Assembly (NCBI GenBank): GCA_016801845.1
Contig: CM028914.1
Span: forward strand, 15,494,272-15,558,271
Direction: 5' to 3'
Origin: Polydactylus sextarius
Taxonomy: Eukaryota > Chordata > Actinopteri > Polynemidae
DNA length: 64,000 nucleotides
Below the pieces are notes generated by a model. It had not been told where the DNA came from. It was given only the letters and a program-made list of their open reading frames with translations, and searched no databases. A program made the translations under genes and the position numbers. This document shows, piece after piece, positions 11,117 through 22,300 of the stretch (the first letter of the stretch is position 1; every line of letters starts with the position of its first letter).

Positions 11117-14100
11117 CTGAAAATAACATGATTAGAAAAACGATTATTAATGTAACATCAAAAAACTCACATTTAAAAAAAAAAAACATTCCCCTTCATC
11201 TCAATAAATATTTCAATTTTAATACCAGTATGTCATATCCACTGTAACACTTCAATGCTAATGACCTTTTGGGAGAAATTGCTGTCTTAAAAGAGCAAAT
11301 GTATGCTTTCACATCTACAAATCACTGAACACTGGCGTATCAGTGGAGGAGGAATCTGAAACACCCATCATCTGCTGTGATGCTGTGAGAGCATCTCAAG
11401 ATAAAAGGTGTTAAGTACCCCTTTTCTTATGTATAAGTGAAGAAAGTGAACAGAGAGAACACATCTTATATGTATGAAGAGAATATATGTACTGAAGAGA
11501 AGCATGCTGAAGACCAAAAGAAGAAAAAAAGTGTCAGATTTAATTTCTTAATGTATTACAGAAACAAGTATACTTAATCGTGAAATAAAGAATGTTTCTT
11601 GTGTCTCGCATCTAAGCAGCAACTGATGCAGGTACATAAAAGAAGTGTTGAACATCCACAGAACAAACACGTCTGATGGGACCACACCAGTTCCAAACTC
11701 TCCTCATAAAGCAGAGTAATTGCAGGTTAACTGAAAGATTGGAGGCAGGTTTATAGGCAGCAATTTGAGTTCAATAGCAAAAGAAAAAGATCCTTTGACA
11801 CTTCTTTTTGACAATCACAGTTGTTGCAGTCCACATCAGCTGCTTTTTTTCCTCCCCACTTTTCACTTCTTTCAAATATATTTAAATAGTCCATGAAAGA
11901 AAAGTAGGAAGTAAGATGTTTTGTTCTGCTTTATGATCACAAGCAATCCTTCCTTTCTTTCCTTTCTATATCCATTTTTCACAGAATTAGAAAGGACTGC
12001 ATAACTGCCTGTTTTCAAAACAGACTCCACATATTTTCTTTTCATTTATTTCTAAATGTAATTATTCTTTAATGTTGAATCTGTTAATAATACCAGTGAT
12101 ATATAACCTGAGCTTCTGTGCAGTGACTGGTGGTAACTAGTTAACGGTTCTTCATTGTACACACTCCAGTAAACATGTGAATACACATTCATCTGTATCT
12201 GTAATTAGATGTGCGTACTGTATGTTGAATAAGGTATTAATTGTAAGCTCACCCATGGAGCCCTACAGAGAACGAACTGTACTGAGCTGCTTCCAATTAG
12301 CTACTTTGTAATCCGAAATGCATCCTTCGTCTTAGTCCGTACGGTCCAGGATATATACACGACACAGGGCTCTCACTGGCTCGTCGATGAACGAAGCAAA
12401 AACAAGCTTGTTAATCAAATTTATTGACGAGTACTACCTCAAGCGTCGTGAAAGACAGCGGTCTAAGCAGCTTTCTTTCAATCTGATGAACCTTTCTGTT
12501 AAAACAGGAGATGATTTCTTCCTTGGAATATGAGAAACTAATTAACCACAGATTGGCTTTTCTCTCTCATATTCTCTCTCTCTCTCTCTCTCCCTGCAAC
12601 ATTTTGTTTAGCCTAGCAGGAACGTAAACACAAATAAAGGCAGCTCATTCTCTGTTCCACAGATGCAGCACATTACCTGCTATGAGCATCATCCCAGTTT
12701 ATCCATTTTACGCAATGAGACACTACATGCACAGTTTCGTAGCATCACAGTGGTTCGTTTTGAGAAACACTGTACATCTCTGCTCTATAGCTCGGCTTTG
12801 TCCGTATTAATTAACACTTCCCCCATAGCCAAAAAAAGGACAAAACTTGTCCTATCTCCATCTGTTATGTGACAATGATGTACAGCTCCCAAGACTCTAA
12901 ATTGGAAAAGACACAGAACCTGATTTTTCTTTTTCTTTTTTTTTTTTTTTTTTTTTACACATCTTCTGGTTTTCAAATTGCAGCTAATAAATCTTTTGGA
13001 TTACATTTAGAGGCAAAACTCCTCTGTTCACAGAGTCAGCTGTGAAATGGTTATCACTTGTCAAACTGGCAATAACAGGCTGTACAGTAGGCATCTCCAG
13101 TCAGATTTGGTTAGTTGTCTCTAGCTTAAAGTAAAAGTAAAACAAAAAAAAAAAAAAAAGAAAGAAAAAAGAAAAACAAAAAAGAAGATGACACAGCTGA
13201 GGCTGCTGTAGATCAAAGTGATTATATGAATTCTTAACATGAGCGGCATTTCCTTTCAAATTACACATGCGTTCATGATATTAGCATCAACACATTGCCT
13301 TTTTTTTTTTGCTCTTTGACATCAAATCAAACTGATCTCATTCAACAGAACAAAGATAACTTATCTTTTTAATTGCTATACCTGCTATACAGTAATTAAT
13401 TCTGTTTCACTGATTGCACTGCAGACAGTCACAGCAGCTGATCACTGCCTTCAGCTGGGCAGCAGAATAGTCTTTCCTCCAACTTATGGTCTGCGATGGG
13501 ACAGATGTGGATAAAAGCTTTATAGCTTACACCAAATGGGCCATGTAATAAAACTGAGCCATCACTCAGTCAAGTTTGATACACTGCAAGGTTTTGGGGT
13601 GATTTAAACTGGCAATACGCCCAACAACCGGAAGGATTAAAAAGAAAAAACATGGGTAAATTATTTCTTGCCAATTAAATAGCTGTAATAACTCAGCACC
13701 TGAGTGATATGTGAAAAAATCAAAACATTCACAATCATAACTTATCATTATGGTTCACATTTTTTTTTGCACCAGCCATCTGTTTATGCATCATAATGTT
13801 TTAGGTCAAAAAAAAAGACCTGAGTTTCCCGGACCCAAATAATTTGCATGTGACTGACTTGATCCCAGTTACACAGCTATTAGAGTGATTGCTATAATCA
13901 TGTTTCACTCCCACCATTACCATCTCTACACCTACATCATCGACAGACACACAATTCAACACTAATTCACCACTAATAAAAATCTCTGGGACAACATTAT
14001 CGATCAGATTCTTGTAGCCTGGGGGGCCCCTGACATGAAAGCATTTGAGAAGGAGCCTAGTGTGTCAGGCATACTGGGCTCCCAATGCCCTTGTAATTCG

Positions 14101-14331
14101 ACTGGTGTGGATCAAAACGGTTTTTAGTAGATTTCCCCCCCAAAAAAATCCTCTCCTCTAATTTACTCCTGCAATAAAGACAGGAGGTGAGAGTGATGCA
14201 GAGATGACTGCCTCATAGAAAACATGCAGGTAGCACTCAACATAATGATCAGCGCCTTATAAATTAATGCAAGGAGCTAGACCCGGAGAGAAAAACCAAG
14301 CCACAGCCCAGATAGCATCGACAAACTGCTG

Positions 14332-14366
<35 letters not shown>

Positions 14367-14602
14367 CGCTGCCTCACGTTGTGACTGGGAAGCTTGTTTA
14401 ATCTAGGTCTAGGACGGTGTAATATTGGATAAAAATGGGGAAAAAACACAGACGAGCCAAGAAAAAAAAATGTTTAAACATGATCTATTGCTATGCATTC
14501 CTTTTAAATAAAACAATTAGAGTCGATGTCAGTGATCAATCTGAACAAAGATTCGTCCCAGTGAGAAATAAATAAAAAGACATAATCATTAGGTTAACTC
14601 AC
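11117..14602 (-). other. nlgn3: nlgn3 5' UTR intron (predicted)
   Basis: Stretch between the candidate leader exon and the first coding exon. It contains a TC run (12572-12593), poly-T (12929-12957), poly-A (13142-13160), poly-T (13301-13310) and a TG microsatellite (14334-14363). No coding signal seen. Confidence 0.45.
14334..14363. repeat. (GT)n microsatellite
   Basis: 15 units. Confidence 0.95.
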
Positions 14603-14690
14603 CTGCTTTTACAGAAGCTGATACGCGCTCCATCTCGAGATTTCCTCCATACCATGCCCGTCAGCTCCGCTATAAGACAATGGATCTGAG
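14603..14690 (-). other. nlgn3: Candidate non-coding first exon of nlgn3
   Basis: A GC-richer block ends on the minus strand in a consensus donor, AAAAGCAG|GTGAGTTA, 3.5 kb upstream of the first coding exon. It pairs naturally with the acceptor at 11116. It contains two ATGs, at 14655 and 14650. The 5' limit given is arbitrary because I cannot see the transcription start. Confidence 0.4.
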
Positions 14691-15279
14691 TGTGGAAATA
14701 AAAAATCTCCCCCTCGGTTTCAGTAGCCTATCAAACACACAGATCTTTTCTCTTTTTTCTTCTTACTCTTATCTCCTGCTTTGCACAGACTGTGTGCTTT
14801 GCGCATTCACGACGCCAAGGTCAGGAGCGCCAACGGTTTTAATGGAGCGCCCACCACGGCGCCCACTGCCAGCGCGTTACTAGGCAACCACCGGGATACG
14901 CCGGTGCATTAAATTCACCCTCCAACAACCGACAACATCCCAATTTAGAAACCATTAACTAACCACCTTAACTCAGGGCAGCACGCATCTGCTCACATCG
15001 CTTTTGTTCGGGCAGAGAAGATCCATCTACCTTTGATAAAGCGGATAAATAAAGTGGCCATTTGATAAGTGTGCAGGCCTGCGAGAAGGAAAATATGCAT
15101 TTCATTAGTTCATTATACCTTTCATAATAAAAGCCTTTTAGCAAATTGTAGCAACCGTGAATAAATCTAAATGATGGGGGTCCATCCTACAATATGTTTT
15201 CCAGTTAAAATTTGATTCTTAATATACTCTTATAGTTAAGGCTGAATAGTAGGATATAAATTTAATAGTTTAATAATCA

Positions 15280-15325
15280 GAATCAAAAATATTTTATTGA
15301 TCCCAGGAGGGAAATTGAATTAGTT
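15280..15325 (+). repeat. Interspersed repeat tail with TTATTGATCCC motif
   Basis: TTTTATTGATCCCAGGAGGG followed by AAATTG, a motif found at the ends of several fish retroelement families. Related copies lie at 18020-18060 and, inverted, near 20965-21000. Confidence 0.45.
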
Positions 15326-17214
15326 ACAGTTGCTCTAGTCAAAACCATTATAGAAATATAGCAAATATCCAAAAATATAGTTAAAGCCATGTTTATATAG
15401 TACAACGGAGAATATGTATGCACATATGTGCACAGAATATACTGCATATGTGTGTATGATATGTTATTTTTATGAGTAGGTTATAAATAAAAAGTTCATC
15501 ATAAGCAAACTAACTGGATAATATTGTATGTGGCAAAATGACCAAGATTCAAGATTAATTTATTCTATCCTGGAGAAAAATTTCTCTTGGACATGCACAC
15601 AAGCTGCCACATAACACACAACACAACACTTAATATAATGTGCTGACAGTTCAGTCATAAAGTGTATACCTAACATCCATCCTTACATACATACATATGG
15701 AGTATTACAGAACAGAAATCTTTGTTAAATGCCTGAACCACAGGTGGCAGGAATGTGATGTGTTGTTTGTTTGTGTGTATGTTTCAAGTTTTATTGTTGC
15801 ATATATTTTGCAATACAGCGAAACTGTCTGCAGTTGCTAAACGAAAACTAATCAATGCAAGACTGTACAATACAGTGCTGTCCAAACTATGGTAGATCTG
15901 TGTAAGTTGTAAATAACAGAAGGAATGTGAGGAAAGTACTGGATGTAAAGTGTAATAAAAGTATAAATTAAACTTTATGTCCAGTACCTTTATCACATTC
16001 CTTCCTCATCCTTTTATTTGAAATAACCATTAAAGTTGTATTTATATTCTTACATTATTTCTTATTATGTAAAAAGAAAATATAAGTGCCACATTAGATT
16101 CTGTTTCAACCGTACACTATAAATCCATAAATATACACACTATGAGGCGATATCCAGACTTTTGCTGACAGAGCAAGCATTTTCCCCACATATGCTTTTT
16201 TTCCTAATGCCCAGTGGCCATAGCTGTGAAGCTGTGCTTTGTGCATGTGTAGAGCTGAGGATTGTCTTTGCAGTGTTTCACGCAGATATACTGGCTGATA
16301 CCGGCTTGGTTATCAAAGCAAGAAAAGTCTTTCTTACTGAAAACAAAATGTCCTACATTTATTTTTGCATTGTGGTGACATGAAGGATGAATATCAGAGC
16401 AGAGTTGCATTCCAGGTCATCACAAATACTTTTTGAGAAGTGGATTTAACAACAAATCAATTTGGAAAAGAACATATTTGAATCAGAGACAAAATTTTTT
16501 GTTGAAATATTTGCATTATATAACAATCTCTCCACATAAACCCTAAGGGTGGGCTGAAACAGCTTCATTAAGGACAGCTTCTGTGGCCGTGGATGTAGCA
16601 GGATATCCATTATCCTTTGGTGTGAATATTTTTCATTTATTTCTTTTGTAATGAAGAGATTCACATCTCTGGTTGAACTAATAAGGGTTGAGGATGTCAG
16701 TGGTTGTAGTCAGAGGATGGTTGCCATGGTGCCATGAGCTTCAAGAGACAAAATCATGTTAATTCTGCCAAGAATCGTATATCTATTGACACAGTTACAG
16801 TATTTATTCACCATGTACCAAAAACAAGTGTAAACAGGGATCAACCCACCTCCCCCTAATGACCCGACTCTGTGGCTTGAGATTTTGGGGAACATAAAAC
16901 ACAGGTGTTGGAGGAGTTTGGTGAAGCAGAGTAGATGTATTTTCAGTTGTCCCCACAGAAAATGTAGAGAGCTGTCATTTGGGTCAGAAGGGAAAAAAAG
17001 GTCATACCAGCTGTTTTCATCACAGCTACAGAAATGCTGATCTTCACTGTAATGCAGTGGTAGAAAGAAAACTTTAGAATTGCAAATGTGAAATGTGAAA
17101 GATTAAGATTGTGGTCAAAGATGAAAGCAGGATATCTGGACTCACCTTTAATGTCTGGGTAAGGACCTCAGATGGTTTGCAGAGTCGAACTGCTTCACCC
17201 TAAAAATCGAAGAA

Positions 17215-17440
17215 CCATATGAGATATGTTGAGCATCTGATAAGGATTCCACCCGTGTGGAGGTATTTCTAGCACATTCAACTGGGAGGAGACCTTGGGG
17301 CAACACAATGGAGAGATTACATATCTCTCCTCAGGATCCTTCAGGGGAGGAAACAGCCGAGCAGAGGGATGCCTATGTTACCTTGCAGCAACCTGTACCC
17401 AGAATCACTTTAAACAACACACAACAACACATAGACTGTC
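17215..17440 (+). pseudogene. Retroelement fragment (C-terminal end of a LINE ORF)
   Basis: The stretch GAGCATCTGATAAGGATTCC and the following GGGAGGAGACCTTGGGG..., AGAGATTACATATCTCTCC resemble the C-terminal coding part of a fish LINE polyprotein (the GRRPWG...RDYIS...GEE region). The plus-strand reading at 17257 begins MEVFLAHSTGRRPWGNTME. It is short, diverged and has no intact neighbour domain, so it is a dead remnant. Confidence 0.45.
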
Positions 17441-17999
17441 AATATACTGTCATTCTTTTCTAAAATGCTCCATTTTGTTGTGTATAAGCTTTAAGCACTA
17501 TAGACAATGAAAATCTGCCTCGATTAGGTATTACATATCATTCAAACAGAGTGAAATAGAGCTGCATCTTAATTCTGACCTCTTTTTTAATAAGGGTCAG
17601 TATTGTCTTTGTTTACTTGATTCCCCGCGGCCCCTTCTGATCCCTTTTTCCCCAGCTTTGTTCTTTAGGACCTACTGCAGTGCCTGCCGTGTGCTAAGAG
17701 GATACAATACCAGCATGCCCAAATAATGCACAGCACTCCCATCGTTCTTCTAAAACAACCACTCCACCTCACTATGTTATGGCTATTGTATCACACAAGC
17801 TCCACAGTCTTTGATGCCTCACTGACATTCCCTCTCTCTCTTGCCAGAATATCATATTTTGTTGTTATGTATGTAGCGATTTCCTGTGTCAGTAAATGTA
17901 TTTGTTGCATTCCTGGGTTGCATTGATATATGCAGTCATTCATGTAAATTAATCAAACAAAAATGTCTACTTTGTTCCTCAACTACACCATAAATAGAT

Positions 18000-18060
18000 T
18001 AGATTAGATTAGATGAAACTTTAATGAACCCCAGGGGGAAAGTGGGTCATGTAACTGTGA
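18000..18060 (+). repeat. Interspersed repeat tail (TTAATGAACCCCAGGGGGAAA)
   Basis: A GATTA tandem tail followed by ACTTTAATGAACCCCAGG and GGGAAAGTGGG, the same terminal motif as at 15280. This looks like the end of a short retroelement copy. Confidence 0.45.
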
Positions 18061-18334
18061 GGGGAGGATTTTGTGTAGGTAAGAGCAAACAGGAACAGCT
18101 ACTGATGATCCCAGATTACATTAACACAGCAGGATGTATGAGGATATGGTAGTTACAGTTAATATATTCATGTGAATATTGAAGATACTGCAGAGGTTTA
18201 ACAACCAACAGATTCAGTCCTTCATTTGCATGCGAGATGTTAACAGATTTAAAATACAAATGTGTGTATATGTGTATAAAATGTACATCAAGGCAGATGG
18301 GAGAAAGTGAGCACACAGACGCCTATTAAAATAT

Positions 18335-18335
<1 letters not shown>

Positions 18336-18369
<34 letters not shown>
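18336..18369. repeat. (TA)n microsatellite
   Basis: About 16 uninterrupted AT units. Confidence 0.95.
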
Positions 18370-18371
<2 letters not shown>

Positions 18372-19212
18372 CTGATAATTCCTCAGTTAGCTGGGTACTG
18401 TATTTATGGATACACCTCTTCCCTGTAATTCAGTTACATAACCAAACTATCGGCCGTTATCTTTTAGAGCTGAATTTGGTTGCTGCTCTGAAAACATACT
18501 CAGTTCTCTTTTCTCTGCAAGACTGGAGATTTCCTGAAAAATGGTCCTCATAGTCAGACACCCCTGAGCATTCCTCTGATAACAGAGTCTGTGGCATATC
18601 TGTGCCATGCATTTACACAGAGTTCCTCTCCCACTAATCATCACAATAATATCTGAATAAAAAAGAACCGTCTTCAGAGGAATAAAGTAGAATTCCCTAT
18701 ACCCCATAATTAATTTCACAGTTAAAAAATAAATTGTGTGAATGGTGCTTTTTTATTATTGTAGTTTACCACACAGGGGGGACAGGTAGACTCATACAGT
18801 ATTTTCTCCCTCCGTTGTGATTCATTGTTAATATCTAAAAACAAAACATGTTTGGGTTTAGTAATAAGGCTGCGGTAAAAGACTATCTGCACCAATCAAT
18901 ACGTGTGATTTGGAATAAAGCAGAGTTCCTGCGAGATTTGAAGAGAACCTGAGAGGACGGACACCCTGCGAGACTGCACCCAGGGAAAAGGACTGCCCTC
19001 GTATTTTGAGGTTTCTTCCACTTTCCCGTGATGCACTGCGCCGTTTTAACATGTTGCAGATATATCGCATGAATAATTTCACTTATATCAAGTTGATACA
19101 CGTACACATTTGCCGAGATGATGCAAGCTTTTGTAATTTCAGCGACGTAAATTTTAAAGAGTCCGTCAGCAAAAACATCCCCAGCGACTTCGGGAGGTTA
19201 CCGTTGTGACCC

Positions 19213-19226
19213 GTAACTAAGGCAAC
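19213..19226 (+). promoter_or_regulatory. Candidate RFX X-box upstream of cchcr1
   Basis: GTAACTAAGGCAAC fits the X-box pattern GTNRCC-N(0-3)-RGYAAC with one mismatch in the left half. It lies 96 bases upstream of the cchcr1 ATG. RFX factors drive many ciliary and centriolar genes, which would suit the centrosome role reported for CCHCR1. Inferred from sequence only. Confidence 0.4.
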
Positions 19227-19239
19227 GACGTGACGTGAC
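19227..19239 (+). promoter_or_regulatory. Candidate CRE/ATF-like site at the cchcr1 promoter
   Basis: GACGTGACGTGAC contains two overlapping TGACGTGA/GACGTGAC half-palindromes next to the X-box. This is one base away from the TGACGTCA consensus. Confidence 0.3.
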
Positions 19240-19321
19240 TCGCGGGAGAGTAAACGTTAAGAGAGGAACCAAACAAACCTGGACAGCTTCAGGATTTAGT
19301 TCATAGTTTCCTCTGTGGAAC

Positions 19322-19391
19322 ATGGAGAGACAAAACACGGGAAAAGAAAGGCTCATAGTACCAACTGATTTTACTTCACCTGCAGTGTCAA
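19322..19391 (+). CDS. cchcr1: cchcr1 coding exon 1
   Basis: Residues 1-24, MERQNTGKERLIVPTDFTSP; donor TCAA|GTAAGT, phase 1. Confidence 0.85.
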
Positions 19392-22300
19392 GTAAGTTAT
19401 TTCCTCTGGTCGCCTTTTAAAATAAATTGCCCGTATGTGCAAGGTAATGTTAGCTGACGTTAGCCCACAATGTAACTTTACGCGTTGGCTAAGCTAGTCA
19501 AAGTTTGTGTTATTTCAGATAATAATAACCACAGAAAGAGGGGTTAAGTTGACGTCAAAGTAACTTTATTGTAAAGGCCCTAAATGGGAAATAGCAGACA
19601 GCTCGACTAGCTAACGCATGTACACGCAAATAAACTTAATTTCATTTATTTAGGAAACAACGAGGAGGTCCTCGTACCCCCATCGCATTTTGCATCTGGT
19701 GTCCAGTCTGCTGGAGCTCAAAGAGGCACTAAGATCCCAGGGACACAGCCAGCTATCCCCTGGATAAACCATGGAGTTACAACAGTACCATCAGGGGATC
19801 TCAGTCCTGCCAATCCATGGCTTGCTGTCACCCAGGCTCAACAGGAAATCATGGAGCTGAGGAAGAAAAATCAGATTATGGTGTTACAAGAAAACGGCAT
19901 AAGAGCAATGATTCCCGTGGACCAGCTATCAGACTTAAGGGCAAGGTATTATACAATCTGTTTGTTTTTTTTTTTTAGGTCAGGAAGGCAGTTATTGTTT
20001 GTCAGTTTTGAGTACATGAAGTAGAAGGTCTCTACCTCCAACTCAGACCTGCAGAGAGAGACCAGTGGTCCAGACGGGAGTCGGAGTGGCAACTGGAGGC
20101 AGAGAAGCACAAGGCTGAAACCGAGAGGTTGAAGGGGCAGGTGGAGGCCCTGAAGGAAAGCGAAAGGAGACACAGAGAAGAGATTCGAGACAGAGACAGC
20201 ATCCTGAACAGGTGGGAGACATTTTTATTTCATCATTTAGTCATTAATCATTTTGATTAATCTAAACGTGGCATAATCTTTGTATGACAGACAGAGCCAT
20301 GAGTTGGAAGCTATGCGTGAAGAGTTATGTAAGACTAAGATTGAACTCAGCCAAATCAGAGACAAGCTCGTTCACAGCAGTACACAGAAGGAGAAAATCA
20401 GTTCACAGGTAATGTTGTTTACAAACAAAACATTTCATTATGCCACAGGTTCACCTGAGAGTTGCTTCTGTCTTATAACTCATTTGTAGTCCGATGTTTT
20501 TAGCACGGTCTTACATAGCTTAGAGTATTTCGGCAGATTTAATTAAGCAACTTTCATGTTTAACATTTCTGTTTCTTGCAGCTTGAAACACTAAAGAGCG
20601 AGTCTGCTGAGGAAATTGCAAGGCTGAAAAGAGATGTGGAGAGGAGGAAAAAGGAATCCCAGGAGCTCACTCAGAAGGCTGAGATGGCCAGGTTTCAGGC
20701 TGAAGAGGAGGCCAAACAGCAGACTTTGAGAGTATCAGAGCATTTGGAGGAAATGCAGAGGAAGCAGGAAGTTGAGGTCTGTGTGCAAGGAAATTTAAAC
20801 CGTCATAAATCTTACACATACTGATTTGGATGACCTTTCTTAAGTTTTGTGTCCAGCATCGAAGAACCCATGTCAGCAAGCACCTACTGGGCTGATGTAT
20901 CCCTAAACCTAACACTGAGCCCGTAGCTCAGTGCTTTTCTGATCCCCCCTCAGCAGGGAAATAAGTGAAAGGAGAACTTCTCCCTGGGGATCAATAAGGT
21001 GTTATGCCATTATTTGTATGTATCTTAAATTGTCAATTGTTTGCTTCTCTTAACTTTCAGCTGCAGCAGTTGAACACTTCCCACTCTGAAGAGTTGGTTG
21101 CAGCAAGAAAAATGCACAGTGAACTGCAGGACAGACTTCAATCAATGACCTCAGAATTACTGCAGATAAAAAGCACTCTGATGGAGGTATATACAGAGAG
21201 AGATGGCCTGAAAGAACATTTAAGGTACCCTATTCGATCTAAAACTGCTAAAGAGCTAAACATCGATCTACATTTGTAGTCAGATTCAGTGATTCTTTTT
21301 TTGGGGGGATGTTGTTTATTTTTCAGCCAAATGGGACAAGCTTTTGAGACACAATCTGCAACACTGCACAGCCTCAGAAATTACATTGGCCAGCTTGCCC
21401 CAGAGAAACGAGAGAAGGAACAATTAAATGAAGCTGTTGAGGTGCAGACATTACAAATTCCATTGATTGCTATTGGCCACTTTAAAGCACTTGCATAAAG
21501 AAAATACTCTTAAATTTTCTTCCTCTCAGTAAAGCTAGGATGGTGGAGGAAAGGAGTATTTACTTTTATGAATTAACATACATATTGTCATAATTTAATC
21601 CATCTGTGTTCTATCTGTTACTTGTAAAAACTATATTCTTGTTCATTTTGCAGAGGTTGAATAAAGAGAAGGCATCTCTTCAAATGACTACAGAGCTTTT
21701 GACAGTGAGGCTTAACTCTGTGAATGAAATACTTGCCCTCCAAGAAGAGGAAATGATGAAGACGGTGAGTGTCCTTCACATACCAATGTGTAATAATAAC
21801 CTGAAAAATAGTCTGAAGTTATGATTCACTGAAGGGATCAGGTTGTATTGATCAGGTTGCAAAGATGTCGTGATCAAATCATGTGACAGTTCAAGACTTT
21901 GCAGAATAAAAACAAAGTCAAATTAAATATTTGTATATTTAATTTTTGCTTTATATGTTATATTTTCACTATTTGGGAGCCAACCACACTCAGTGAAAGG
22001 AAAGGCCTGTAATGTAGGCGTACACCACGTTCTTTAATGTGGTATATGAAGGCAAAAACAAAATTATTCAGAAACAGCCAAAATACTTTAGAAAAATAAT
22101 ATCTTGTCTCTAGATAAGTAATTGTAACTTTGAACAGCTTGTTTTCTTTACTTTTCAATAGAGATTTCCTCGTTGTTTCATGGTTATGCTGTTGAGAAAT
22201 ATGTGTTTTGAAAACCTTTCTTTTGGGAAGTAGAAAAAAAATATTCATCATTTTAAAAAAGCTTTCGTGTGCTTCAGAAAACGCCAGTTCCACTTTCATA

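Larger units (their letters stand above)
14691..19212. other. Intergenic region between nlgn3 and cchcr1
   Basis: Divergent intergenic space between two outward-facing genes. It holds short repeat fragments (15280-15320, 15545-15620, 17215-17440, 18000-18060) and a TA microsatellite. A moderately GC-rich patch at 14780-14910 may be part of the nlgn3 promoter. No gene seen. Confidence 0.6.
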
